From positions 124,001 through 188,000 of the forward strand of contig NZ_CAKAKL010000006.1 of NCBI RefSeq assembly GCF_916619195.1: 64,000 bases of DNA, read 5' to 3'. The stretch is from Inquilinus sp. Marseille-Q2685 (lineage in GTDB: Bacteria > Pseudomonadota > Alphaproteobacteria > DSM-16000 > Inquilinaceae). Position 1 is the first letter of the stretch; every line of letters begins with the position of its first letter. The notes beneath the pieces were generated by a model, which was not told the DNA's origin, made no database searches, and was given only the letters and a program-made list of their open reading frames with translations. The translations under genes were made by a program, and so were the position numbers. This document shows, in pieces, positions 55,074 through 63,769 of this stretch.

Positions 55074-55165
55074 CCGTCATGGTGAGGAGCGAAGCGACGT
55101 GGCCATCCAGGGGCCGGTGCGAGCCGCCCTGGATGGCCACGCCCCTGCGGGGCTCGCCATAACGG
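55074..55165. repeat. Inverted-repeat element inside the importer operon (CCGTCATGGTGAGGAGC type)
   Basis: Arms at 55074-55112 and 55127-55165 are imperfect complements with a short central spacer. It separates the binding-protein gene from the permease genes, an intra-operon position unlike the other repeats, and may affect expression of the downstream genes. Confidence 0.8.
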
Positions 55166-55199
55166 GTCGATGGTTCGGGCTGCGTTTCGGGCAGCCGGC

Positions 55200-56081
55200 A
55201 TGACAGCAGCGCCCGCCCTCGACAGCGCACTGCCCTTCGCCGCCCGGCGCCGGACCACGGCGTCGGCCTGGGCGCTGGTGCTGCCGCTGATGGCGGCGCT
55301 GCTGCTGCTCTACCTGCTGCCGCTGGCCAACATCCTGTGGATCAGCGTCACCGACCCGGCGCCCGGCCTCGGCAACTACCAGCGGCTGGCGGACTCCGAC
55401 GCCATGCAGCGGGTGCTGTGGACCACCTTCCGCGTCGCCGCCTGGACCACGCTCTGCGCCGTGGTCCTCGGCTACCTCGTCGCCTTTGTCATGCTGCACG
55501 CCTCGCCGCGGCACCGGGTCTGGATCACCGCCTTCGTGCTGGTGCCGTTCTGGGTGTCGGTGCTGGTCCGCGCCTTCGCCTGGCTGACCCTGCTGCGCAG
55601 CGAGGGGCTGGTGAACGGGGCGCTGGCCGGGCTCGGCCTGATCACCGAGCCGCTGCCGCTGGTGCGCAACGAGTTCGGCGTGCTGGTCGGCATGGTGCAC
55701 TACATGGTGCCCTACGCCGTGCTGCCGCTCTATGCCGGGATGAAGGGCATCGACCCGGCCTTGGCCGCCGCCTCGCGCTCGCTCGGCGCCGGGCCGCTGC
55801 GCACCTTCGCCCGCGTGTTCCTGCCGCTGTCGCTGCCCGGGATCTTCGCCGCGAGCCTGCTGGTCTTCGTGCTGTCGCTCGGCTTCCTGGTCACGCCCGC
55901 GATCCTCGGCGGCGGCAAGGTGGTGATGATCGCGGAATATGTCCGGCTGCAGATCTTCCAGACCGTGCGCTGGGGCGTCGGCACCATGATGGCGTCGGTG
56001 CTGCTGCTCTCCGTCCTGCTCCTGATCGCGGCGCTGTCCCGCGTCGTCGATGTCCGCCGCCTGTTCGGGGGAGGGGCCTGA
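55200..56081 (+). CDS. ABC transporter permease, PotB-like
   Basis: A 293-residue binding-protein-dependent permease with six helices. The EAA loop of the family is APLLYAGMKGIDPALAAASRSLGAGPLRTFARVFLP, close to the EAAxxxGAxxxxxFxxVxLP consensus. The N-terminal helix is LVLPLMAALLLLYLLPLANILW. I chose the ATG at 55200. It partners with the next gene; their junction is TGATG with a one-base overlap. Substrate as for the binding protein. Confidence 0.92.
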   Translation: MTAAPALDSALPFAARRRTTASAWALVLPLMAALLLLYLLPLANILWISVTDPAPGLGNYQRLADSDAMQRVLWTTFRVAAWTTLCAVVLGYLVAFVMLHASPRHRVWITAFVLVPFWVSVLVRAFAWLTLLRSEGLVNGALAGLGLITEPLPLVRNEFGVLVGMVHYMVPYAVLPLYAGMKGIDPALAAASRSLGAGPLRTFARVFLPLSLPGIFAASLLVFVLSLGFLVTPAILGGGKVVMIAEYVRLQIFQTVRWGVGTMMASVLLLSVLLLIAALSRVVDVRRLFGGGA

Positions 56082-56878
56082 TGCGCTGGTCCGTCCTGGT
56101 CGCCCTGTGCTGGGCCGTGCTCTTGTTCCTGATGCTGCCGACGCTGGTGGCAATGCCGCTGTCGGTGACGCCGAACCGGTACCTGTCGCTGCCGGCCGAC
56201 GGCATCTCCTTCCAGCACTACGCCACGCTGTTCGGCGACGACCAGTGGCGCTCGGCGATGCTGCAGAGCCTCGGCATCGGCCTCGCCGTCACCGCGCTGT
56301 CGGTGGCGCTGGGCACGCTGGCGGCGATCGGGCTGTGGCGGCTGTCCTCGGCGCTGGGCGAATTCGCCCGGATGCTGGCCCTGGCGCCGCTGATCGTGCC
56401 GCCGGTGGTGTCGGCGCTGGCCTTCTATCGCTTCTTCGCCAATATCGGGCTGCTGGACAGCTTCGCCGGGGTGATCCTGGCGCACACGCTGCTGGCCGCG
56501 CCCTATGTCCTGGTCACGGTCTCGGCCGCGTTGGCCTCGGTCGATCCGCGCCAGGACCAGGCGTCGCGCTCGCTCGGCGCCTCCCAGTCCCAGACCATCC
56601 GCTGGGTGATCCTGCCGCAGATCCTGCCCGGCATCCTGGCCGGCGGGGTCTTCGCCTTCCTCACCTCCTGGGACGAGATCGTGGTCACGCTCTTCATCGC
56701 CGCCCGCGCGGTCTACACCCTGCCGCGCAAGATGTGGGACGGCATCAACGAGCGGGTGGACCCCACCATCGCGGCGGCGGCGACGGTGCTGTTCGCCCTG
56801 ACCTTGCTGCTGGTTCTCCTGCAGATCCTGCGCGCCGGCCGCGAGCCGGCGGCGACCGACCGAGAGGTTGCGCCATGA
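56081..56878 (+). CDS. ABC transporter permease, PotC-like
   Basis: A 265-residue permease with six helices. The EAA-type loop reads DPRQDQASRSLGASQSQTIRWVILPQILPGILAG, the usual segment that contacts the ATPase. The N-terminal MLPTLVAMPLSVTPNRYLS is a typical PotC start, as is FAFLTSWDEIVVTLFI. It starts within the PotB stop and ends four bases inside the oxygenase gene (overlap at 56875-56878), so the import and oxidation steps are tightly coupled. Confidence 0.92.
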   Translation: MRWSVLVALCWAVLLFLMLPTLVAMPLSVTPNRYLSLPADGISFQHYATLFGDDQWRSAMLQSLGIGLAVTALSVALGTLAAIGLWRLSSALGEFARMLALAPLIVPPVVSALAFYRFFANIGLLDSFAGVILAHTLLAAPYVLVTVSAALASVDPRQDQASRSLGASQSQTIRWVILPQILPGILAGGVFAFLTSWDEIVVTLFIAARAVYTLPRKMWDGINERVDPTIAAAATVLFALTLLLVLLQILRAGREPAATDREVAP

Positions 56879-57957
56879 CGATGACGAGCCCCGCCGCGGC
56901 GGACGGCTTCACCTGGACCCTGCCCGCTGCCTGGTACCGCGACCCGGAGCGCTACGAAGAGGAGCGCACGCGCATCTTCGCCCGGCACTGGATGCTGTTC
57001 ACCTGGTCCGGCCGGCTGCAGAACCCGGGCGACTACGTCACCGGCACGGTCGCGGGCTATCCGGTCTTCGTCCTCCGCGGCGAGGACGGGCAGGTCCGCG
57101 CTTTCCACAATGTCTGCCGCCACCGCGGCGCCCAGCTGCTGACCAAGCCGGAAGGGCAGTGCTCTCGGCTGGTGGTCTGCCCCTATCACAGCTGGAGTTA
57201 CACGCTCGACGGCAAGCTGAAGCGGTCGCCCGATTTCGGCTCCGCCCCCGCCTTCGACCCGGAGGAATGGGGCCTCTTCCGCATCGCGGCCGAGGAGTGG
57301 CGCGGTCTGGTCTTCCTGCGGATCGCGCCGGAGGGCGAGGGCCTGCGCGACTGGCTCGGGCCCATCGACGCCCTGGCCGCCGACACTCCGCTGGAGCAGC
57401 AGCACTGGTTCGCCGAGAAGAACCGCGACTGCGAGGTCGACTGGAAGACCTACGGCGAGAACTACCTCGAATGCTACCACTGCCGGACCATGCATCCCGG
57501 CCTGTGCGCCTCCTTGGACATGGAACGCTACAGCATCGACGTGCATGACGAGGCCGGCGTCTTCCACCTGCACGCGCCGAAGCGGGACGGCGGGCTGACC
57601 CGCGGCGTCTATTTCTACCGCTTCCCGTTCCTGATGCTGAACCTCTACGACTGGGGCAGCTCGATCGCGACGCTGGAGCCGCTGGGCGCCGGAAGGCTGC
57701 GGCACGTCAACTGGTACTTCTTCACCGACATCTCGCCCGAGAAGGCGGAGGAGAACCGCCGGTCGATCGAATGGTCGGCCCAGATCGTCAGCGAGGACCT
57801 CGACATCATCACCGGGGTGCAGCGCAACCTGAACGCCGGCATCTACCAGCGCGGGCCGCTGTCGCCGAAGCACGAGCACGCCGTGCATGCCTTCCAGGAC
57901 ATGGTCCGCCGCGGCATGGCCGACCCTGCCCCGACCCACCGCGCCGCCGCCGAATAG
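56875..57957 (+). CDS. Rieske non-haem iron oxygenase, quaternary-ammonium-oxygenase-like
   Basis: A 360-residue oxygenase alpha subunit. The Rieske cluster ligands are Cys81, His83, Cys102 and His105. The mononuclear iron site is EN-x2-E-C-Y-H-x4-H with His202 and His207. The residue that usually bridges the two centres as Asp is Glu199 here, as in carnitine and glycine betaine monooxygenases. The likely reaction is N-demethylation or C-N cleavage of a methylated amine. No reductase is encoded in the window, so one must come from elsewhere. The gene overlaps the last permease by four bases. Confidence 0.9.
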   Translation: MTMTSPAAADGFTWTLPAAWYRDPERYEEERTRIFARHWMLFTWSGRLQNPGDYVTGTVAGYPVFVLRGEDGQVRAFHNVCRHRGAQLLTKPEGQCSRLVVCPYHSWSYTLDGKLKRSPDFGSAPAFDPEEWGLFRIAAEEWRGLVFLRIAPEGEGLRDWLGPIDALAADTPLEQQHWFAEKNRDCEVDWKTYGENYLECYHCRTMHPGLCASLDMERYSIDVHDEAGVFHLHAPKRDGGLTRGVYFYRFPFLMLNLYDWGSSIATLEPLGAGRLRHVNWYFFTDISPEKAEENRRSIEWSAQIVSEDLDIITGVQRNLNAGIYQRGPLSPKHEHAVHAFQDMVRRGMADPAPTHRAAAE

Positions 57958-57965
57958 AGAGACCG

Positions 57966-59603
57966 ATGACCACGACGTCCCCGTCCACCAACGGTGCGGC
58001 CAAGCGCTACGACGCCATCATCATCGGCGCCGGCCATAACGGCCTGGTCTGCGCCAACTACCTGGCCCGTTCCGGCCTCAAGGTGCTGGTGCTGGAGCGC
58101 CGCAGGGTCCTCGGCGGCGCCGCGGTGACGGAGGAGATCGCGCCGGGCTTCCGCGCCTCGATCTTCTCCTACCTGATGAGCCTGCTGCATCCCCGCATCA
58201 TCCGCGATTTCGAGCTGGCGAAGCACGGGCTGCAGGTGCTGCCCTGCTCGGACATGGTCTCGCCGGTCGGCGGCGACGACTACATCCTGTTCTCCGACGA
58301 CATGGCCAAGACCCAGGCCAGCTTCGCCAAGTTCTCGCAGAAGGACGCCGCGATCTATCCGGAGTTCGACCGCTACCTGCAGGAGGCGGCGCAGATCGTG
58401 CGCAAGCTGCTGTGGGAGACGCCGGTCGACCCCGCAAGGCGCGACTGGCGCGGTTTCCGCGACACCGCCGCCCTGCTGTGGCGGCACCGCAAGATCGGCC
58501 GCAGGATGTACCGCGTCGCCGACATGCTGAGCATGAGCGCCTACGACTTCCTGCGCGAATGGTTCGAGGACGACCGGGTGATGGCGGTCCTGGCCTATTA
58601 CGCCTCGATCGGCACCTTCGCCGGGCCGAAGACCCCGGGGTCGGCCTACGTCATCATGCACCACATCATGGGCGAACATGAGGGCGCGGGCGGCTGGGGC
58701 TTCATCAAGGGCGGCATGGGCGCAATCACCCAGGCGCTGGCCTCCTACGGCCGCAGCATCGGCGTCGACCACGTCACCGAGGCCGAGATCGCGGAGGTGC
58801 GGCTGACCGGCGACCGGGCCACAGCCGTCACCACCAAGGCGGGCGACACCTATTCGGCGCGGATCATCGTCTCCAACGCCAGCGCCAAGACGCTGTACCT
58901 CGACATGATCGGCGAGGCGCATCTGCCGGCCGAGTTGCTGCGCGAGATCCGCGGCTATCGCAGCTTCTCCACCGCCTTCAAGATGAACATCGCCTGCGAG
59001 CGGCCGCCGCAGTACCGCATCCTCGACAAGGTCAGGGCCGACGGCGCGCTGGGCAATTTCAGCTACCCGACCTACATGCACATCGCGCCCGACATCGACT
59101 ATCTCGAGCGCGCGTACGACGACGCCAAATACGGCTGGTACTCCAGCCGGCCGTTCCTGACGCCGGTGGTGCCGACCATCGTCGACGACAGCCTGGCCCC
59201 GCCCGGCAAGCATGTCGTCAACCTGTTCGGCGGCCACGCCCCCTACACGCTGAAGGGCGGCGACTGGGCGGTGGAGAAGGACGAGTTCCGCAAGACCGTG
59301 TTCGACACGATCGAGGAGCACGCGCCCGGCTTCTCCAACGACGTGATCGAGGCCCAGCTGCTGGTGGCGCCGGACATCGAGCGCATCGTGGCGCTGCCGC
59401 AGGGCCACATCTTCCATGGCGAGCTGTCGACCGACCAGCTGTTCTTCCAGCGCCCGGTCTCCGGCTATGCCGATTACCGCACGCCGTTCCGGGGGCTTTA
59501 CATCTGCGGCTCGTCGATGCATCCGGGCGGCGGCGTCTCCGGCATCCCGGGCCACAACGCCGCGCGCGAGATCCTGCGCGACGTCAAGGCCCGGCGGGCG
59601 TGA
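57966..59603 (+). CDS. FAD-dependent oxidoreductase, PYROXD2/phytoene-desaturase-like
   Basis: A 545-residue flavoprotein. The dinucleotide motif is DAIIIGAGHNGLVCANYLA (residues 16-34), followed by VLVLERR and the LGGAAVTEEIAPGFRAS segment that places the FAD. The C-terminal YICGSSMHPGGGVSGIPGHNAA is the family's FAD-binding end. Members include PYROXD2 and bacterial proteins linked to amino acid or polyamine metabolism, though a reaction is rarely defined. The gene starts eight bases after the oxygenase, so it probably acts on the oxygenase product or a related amine. Confidence 0.88.
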   Translation: MTTTSPSTNGAAKRYDAIIIGAGHNGLVCANYLARSGLKVLVLERRRVLGGAAVTEEIAPGFRASIFSYLMSLLHPRIIRDFELAKHGLQVLPCSDMVSPVGGDDYILFSDDMAKTQASFAKFSQKDAAIYPEFDRYLQEAAQIVRKLLWETPVDPARRDWRGFRDTAALLWRHRKIGRRMYRVADMLSMSAYDFLREWFEDDRVMAVLAYYASIGTFAGPKTPGSAYVIMHHIMGEHEGAGGWGFIKGGMGAITQALASYGRSIGVDHVTEAEIAEVRLTGDRATAVTTKAGDTYSARIIVSNASAKTLYLDMIGEAHLPAELLREIRGYRSFSTAFKMNIACERPPQYRILDKVRADGALGNFSYPTYMHIAPDIDYLERAYDDAKYGWYSSRPFLTPVVPTIVDDSLAPPGKHVVNLFGGHAPYTLKGGDWAVEKDEFRKTVFDTIEEHAPGFSNDVIEAQLLVAPDIERIVALPQGHIFHGELSTDQLFFQRPVSGYADYRTPFRGLYICGSSMHPGGGVSGIPGHNAAREILRDVKARRA

Positions 59604-59624
59604 GGCCGGCGTGAAGGTAGGGTC

Positions 59625-60245
59625 ATGACCGAAGGCGAGCACCCCGATCCCGATCTGCAGACGGCGGACTCCGACCCGTCCTCCGGCGATCCGGTCGACA
59701 CGATCGGGCCGCAGATCCGCGAGCTGCGGCAGCAGCGCGGCCTGACCCTGACGAAGCTGGCGGCCACCACCGGACTGTCGGTCGGCCACCTGTCGCAGGT
59801 CGAACGCGGCCTGTCGACGCCGACGATCCGGCAGCTGCAGCTGATCAGCAGCGCCATGGGCGTGACCATCGGCTGGTTCTTTCGCGACCCCGCGCCACGA
59901 GACGATGAGGACCGGGTCGTGGTCCGCGCCGGCCGGCGCAAAGTGCTGGACATGGGCGGGCTCGGCCTGACCGACGAGCTCTTGGTGCCGAACCTCGACG
60001 GCAAGCTGGAGCTGCTGCTGTGCACCATCCAGCCCGGCGCCGGCAGCCCGGACAGCTACACCCATGAGGGCGAGGAGGCCGGCTTCATCCTGTCCGGCGC
60101 GCTGGAGCTATGGGTCGACGAGAAGCTCTACGTCCTGGGCGCCGGCGACAGCTTCGCCCTGGCCAGCACCCGGCCGCACCGCTACCGCAATCCCGGCCCC
60201 GGCATCACCCGGGTGATCTGGGCGATCACGCCCCCCAGCTTCTGA
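59625..60245 (+). CDS. XRE-family transcriptional regulator with cupin domain
   Basis: A 206-residue regulator. Residues 28-85 form a Cro/C1-type HTH (IRELRQQRGLTLTKLAATTG, then LSVGHLSQVERGLSTPTIRQLQ). Residues 115-200 form a cupin ligand-binding domain (SPDSYTHEGEEAGFILSGALELWVDE, HRYRNPGPGITRV). Relatives such as PuuR control amine catabolism genes. It ends the importer-oxygenase operon and is the likely sensor of its substrate, acting on the TTTCAC-N4-RTGAAA sites upstream of the first gene; this is inference. It converges with the dehydratase gene. Confidence 0.92.
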   Translation: MTEGEHPDPDLQTADSDPSSGDPVDTIGPQIRELRQQRGLTLTKLAATTGLSVGHLSQVERGLSTPTIRQLQLISSAMGVTIGWFFRDPAPRDDEDRVVVRAGRRKVLDMGGLGLTDELLVPNLDGKLELLLCTIQPGAGSPDSYTHEGEEAGFILSGALELWVDEKLYVLGAGDSFALASTRPHRYRNPGPGITRVIWAITPPSF

Positions 60246-60255
60246 GCCGGCCGGC

Positions 60256-61224
60256 TCAGGCGATGCCGAAGCGCACCCGCCAGCGCTCGATGTCGGCCAG
60301 CGAGACGTTGCCGCCGCACAGGATCAGCGCCACCCGCGCGTCGCGCGGCAGCCGGTCCTTCAGCCGCAGCGCCGCGGCCAGGGTGCAGCCGGCCGCCGGT
60401 TCGGTCACCACCTTCGCCTGCTCGGCCAGGATCTGCACGCCGCGCACCGCCTCGGCATCCGGCACCACCAGCACCTCCTCCACCGCGTCGCGCACGATCG
60501 CGAGGGTGCGCTCCGAGACCGAGGGCGCGCCGAGGGTGGTGGAGATCGAGGTGACGGCCGGCAGGCGCACCGGCTTGCCGGCGGCCAGCGCCTGGCTCAT
60601 AGCGTCGGCGCCCTCGGTCTCGACGCCCCAGATCCGGATCTCCGGCCGCAGCGCCTTCACCGCGGTGATGACGCCCGAGATCATGCCGCCGCCGCCGATC
60701 GAGGCGATGATGTCGGTGACGTCCGGCGCGTCCTCCAAGAGCTCCAGCCCCATCGTGCCCTGGCCGGAGATCACCCGCGGGTCGTCGAAGGGGTGGATCA
60801 GGGTGCGGCCGGCGGCGGCCTGGCGCTCGGCCTCGGCGAAGGCGGCGGCGATGTCGGAGACCAGCACCACCTCCGCCCCCTCGGCGCGGGTGCCGGCGAC
60901 GTAGTTCTCCGGCGTCACGGCCGGCATGATCAGCGTGGCGTTCAGCCCCAGCACCCGGGCCGCATAGGCGACGCCGAGCGCGTGGTTGCCGCCGGAGACC
61001 GCGACCACCCCCGCCGCCCGCTCGGCCTCGCCCAGGCTGAGCATGGCGTTGAAGGCGCCGCGCGCCTTGAACGAGCCGCCATGCTGCAGCAGCTCCAGCT
61101 TCGTCACCACCGGCAGGCCGAGCAGGCTGCCGAGCAGCTCGCGCGGCAGGGTCGGGGTGCGCAACACATGGGGGGCGATGCGGGCGCGTGCCGCACGGAT
61201 CGTCTCGAGCGTGATCGCCGTCAC
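60256..61224 (-). CDS. Serine/threonine dehydratase-like PLP enzyme
   Basis: A 322-residue fold-type II PLP enzyme of the threonine/serine dehydratase group. GGSFKARGAFNA contains the PLP lysine (Lys53); SGGNHALG and IGGGGMISG bind the phosphate and cofactor. It lacks the C-terminal ACT-like regulatory domain of biosynthetic IlvA, so a catabolic dehydratase or hydroxy-amino-acid racemase/lyase is more likely. It could process an amino acid product of the adjacent operon, but it is on the opposite strand and may be unrelated. Confidence 0.88.
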   Translation of the reverse strand: MTAITLETIRAARARIAPHVLRTPTLPRELLGSLLGLPVVTKLELLQHGGSFKARGAFNAMLSLGEAERAAGVVAVSGGNHALGVAYAARVLGLNATLIMPAVTPENYVAGTRAEGAEVVLVSDIAAAFAEAERQAAAGRTLIHPFDDPRVISGQGTMGLELLEDAPDVTDIIASIGGGGMISGVITAVKALRPEIRIWGVETEGADAMSQALAAGKPVRLPAVTSISTTLGAPSVSERTLAIVRDAVEEVLVVPDAEAVRGVQILAEQAKVVTEPAAGCTLAAALRLKDRLPRDARVALILCGGNVSLADIERWRVRFGIA

Positions 61225-61257
61225 GGGAATCCTCGTCCTGGCGGAATCGGGCCGCGC

Positions 61258-63747
61258 TCAGAACTGGCGCAGCAGCCTTTCGATATAATCCCGTTCCGGC
61301 GGCGGGCGCGAGCGGTCGTTCAGCCGCTGGCGCAGCTCGTCGAGGATGGCGCGGGCGCGCTCGGTGTCGAATTTGGTCGGCAGGCCGACATCACCATTGG
61401 TGGTGCCGCCGCTGTTGGTCATCGGCCGGCCCAGCGGATCCTGGTTCTCGAAATTCTGCCCGTTCTGGGCGCGGCCGACCATGCCCGGCTGGGCGCCCAT
61501 GGCCTCCATCATCTGCTGCGCCATGCCCTGCAGCCCCTGCTGCAGCTGGTCCAGCGCCTCGGTCTGCGCCGGCACGGCGCCGCCGGGGTCGCCCTGGGCC
61601 AGGGACTCGCCCGCCTGCTTCATCGCCCGCTCGGCCCGGCCGAGCGGCATCGGGATGTCGCCGCCCATGTCGCCGAGCTCGCGCATCAGCTCGCCCAGCG
61701 CCCGGCGCAGCGCTTCCTGGGTCTGGGCGTTCTGCTCCGGCGTGCCCTGCTGCTGCGAGGGGTCGCCCTGCTCGCCACCCTCCTGCGCCTGCTGCTGGCG
61801 GTAGGTCTGGTCCAGCAGCTGGCGCTGCGCGTTGGTCAGCTTCTGCAGGTCCTTCAGCAGGTTCATGGCGCGCTGCTGCGCCTCCGCCTGCTGCTGGCTC
61901 ATCTGCCCCATGCGCAGGTTTTCCATCATGTTCTGCATCTGGGACAGCAGCTCCCGCGCCTGGTCCTTGGCGCCGGATTCGGACAGCTGCTGCATCCGGT
62001 CGATCATGTCCTGGAACTGCTTCCGGTCCATGATCTGCGCGTCCGGCGGCAGCATCATCTCGCTCAGCTCGCCGCGCTGCATCTTCTCCCGCATCTGCTC
62101 GGCCATCGCCTGCAGGTAGCGGTCCATCGCCCGGCGCAGCTCCTCGGTCAGCTGCTTGATCTCCTCGTCGCTGGCGTTGCGCTCCAGCGCGTCGGCCAGG
62201 CGCTGCTGCGCTTCGCGCAGCGACCGTTCGGCCAGCGACATGTCGCCGTCCTCGATCCGGAGCGCGGTGTCCCACAGCAGGTCGCGCAGCGGCGCCACAT
62301 GCGGCTTCGGGTCCTGGGCGAAGAACAGCCGCCGGGCGGCGGTGCGCAGCGCCAGGAACACCACCCGGTCGTCATAGTAGCGGTCCGGCCGCTGCGACAG
62401 CATGTCCAGCGTCTCGGCCACGCTTTCCGACTGGTCCGGCTGCAGGGTCAGGATCCGGCGCTGCTCGATGATGGCGCGGGCCACGGGATGGTGGAACTCG
62501 CGCTCCGGCAGCGTCACTCGCTCGGGCGCGGTCTTCGTGCTCTGCCCGGCCGCATCGGTCGCGGTCAGCACGATGTCGGCCGCCTGCCCGGCCCAGGCAT
62601 GCGGCGTCAGGTCCTGATAGCTGGTGGTCTTGACCTCGCGCGGCCAGCGGCCCGGCACCGACAGCGGGATGGTCATGGGCGTCTGGTCCAGCACCGCGGG
62701 CGCGCCCGGCGCCAGGGTGATGGTCGCGGTCAGGGTGGCGATGCCGTAATCGTCGGTCGCGGTGGCATCGAGCCGCAGCGCCTGGCGTTCGGTCGGCTTC
62801 GGCTTGTCGGTGAAGGCCACGGTCGGCGGCGCGTCGGGCAGCACCTTCACCGGCCAGTCGCCCAGCACCGCGCCGTCCTGGCTGACGGACAGCCGGTCGC
62901 CGCCGGTCACCTTGGCCTGCAGCTCGTAATTGCCCCCTTCGATCGGGGTGAAGGCAGTGTCGCTGCCGGCGAGGCTGAGGGTCGGGACCCCGTCGCCGCC
63001 GGCGACCCGGCCGACCAGGGCGCTGCCGGTCGGGATCTCGACCGGCCCGGGCACCGGCTGGCCGCTCCCGGGCGCCGCCACCTGCCCGGCGGTGAGGTAG
63101 ATCGGCGGCCGGCCGGTGTAGGAGGGCGGGGTGACGAACAGGTCGAGCCGCGGGGCGGTGGCGGCGGTGGCGCCGAACAGCCCGGGCGACAGCGCCCGGC
63201 CGAGCCGCCCGCGCCAGTCGTCGCCGGCGGCGACCACGGCCAGGATCAGCCCGATCACCACCAGGCCGCGCAGGGCGAAGCGGTCGGCCTCGGCGTTGCG
63301 CGGCCGCGGCAGGCGGGGCTTGAGCAGCCGCAGCTGGGCCGCGCGCTGGGCCAGGTGGCGCTGCCACAGCACCCGGCTGAGCGGGTCGGAGGTGCCGGTG
63401 GCCTGGGTGTCGCGCAGCCCGGTCAGCGGCCGGTGCTCGATGCCGCTGTCGCGCTCCAGCCGGCGCCGCGCCGCCAGGCCGTCGGGCAGCCGCAGCCGCC
63501 ACAGCGGCCGGCTGGCGACGACCAGCGCCGCGGCGAAGGCAACCAGGATCAGGGCGTGCAGCCAGCCCGGCAGGTCGGGCAGCAGGTCGAAGCCGGCGAG
63601 GACGAGGAAGGCGCCGAGCACGGTGGCGACGGGCCAGGCGGCGCGCCACGCCGCCTCCCAGGCCGCGGCCAGCCATGCCAGCGCGATCTTGACGCGCGGC
63701 TCGGCCGGCTCGGTCGTCCTGGGGGCCTCGGTCGGGCTGCGGGCCAC
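61258..63747 (-). CDS. TIGR02302-type (DUF4175) membrane protein
   Basis: An 829-residue protein. Three hydrophobic helices occupy the first 190 residues (ATVLGAFLVLAGFDLLP, HALILVAFAAALVVAS, GLVVIGLILAVVAAG), followed by a periplasmic region with TDDYGIATLTATI and a Gln/Met-rich coiled coil (residues about 570-770, for example QMREKMQRGELSEMM). This architecture is the TIGR02302 family found in alphaproteobacteria, of unknown function. I chose the GTG at 63747 because AGGAGG precedes it and the upstream frame overlaps lysA; the exact start is uncertain. It is preceded by lysA by 22 bases. Confidence 0.88.
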   Translation of the reverse strand: MARSPTEAPRTTEPAEPRVKIALAWLAAAWEAAWRAAWPVATVLGAFLVLAGFDLLPDLPGWLHALILVAFAAALVVASRPLWRLRLPDGLAARRRLERDSGIEHRPLTGLRDTQATGTSDPLSRVLWQRHLAQRAAQLRLLKPRLPRPRNAEADRFALRGLVVIGLILAVVAAGDDWRGRLGRALSPGLFGATAATAPRLDLFVTPPSYTGRPPIYLTAGQVAAPGSGQPVPGPVEIPTGSALVGRVAGGDGVPTLSLAGSDTAFTPIEGGNYELQAKVTGGDRLSVSQDGAVLGDWPVKVLPDAPPTVAFTDKPKPTERQALRLDATATDDYGIATLTATITLAPGAPAVLDQTPMTIPLSVPGRWPREVKTTSYQDLTPHAWAGQAADIVLTATDAAGQSTKTAPERVTLPEREFHHPVARAIIEQRRILTLQPDQSESVAETLDMLSQRPDRYYDDRVVFLALRTAARRLFFAQDPKPHVAPLRDLLWDTALRIEDGDMSLAERSLREAQQRLADALERNASDEEIKQLTEELRRAMDRYLQAMAEQMREKMQRGELSEMMLPPDAQIMDRKQFQDMIDRMQQLSESGAKDQARELLSQMQNMMENLRMGQMSQQQAEAQQRAMNLLKDLQKLTNAQRQLLDQTYRQQQAQEGGEQGDPSQQQGTPEQNAQTQEALRRALGELMRELGDMGGDIPMPLGRAERAMKQAGESLAQGDPGGAVPAQTEALDQLQQGLQGMAQQMMEAMGAQPGMVGRAQNGQNFENQDPLGRPMTNSGGTTNGDVGLPTKFDTERARAILDELRQRLNDRSRPPPERDYIERLLRQF

Positions 63748-63769
63748 CTCTCCTCCTACGCCTCCGTCG

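Noticed and set aside
57843-60065. A 740-codon open frame opposite the FAD oxidoreductase
   Set aside because: It is antisense to a protein with complete FAD motifs and has atypical composition, so it is a GC artefact.
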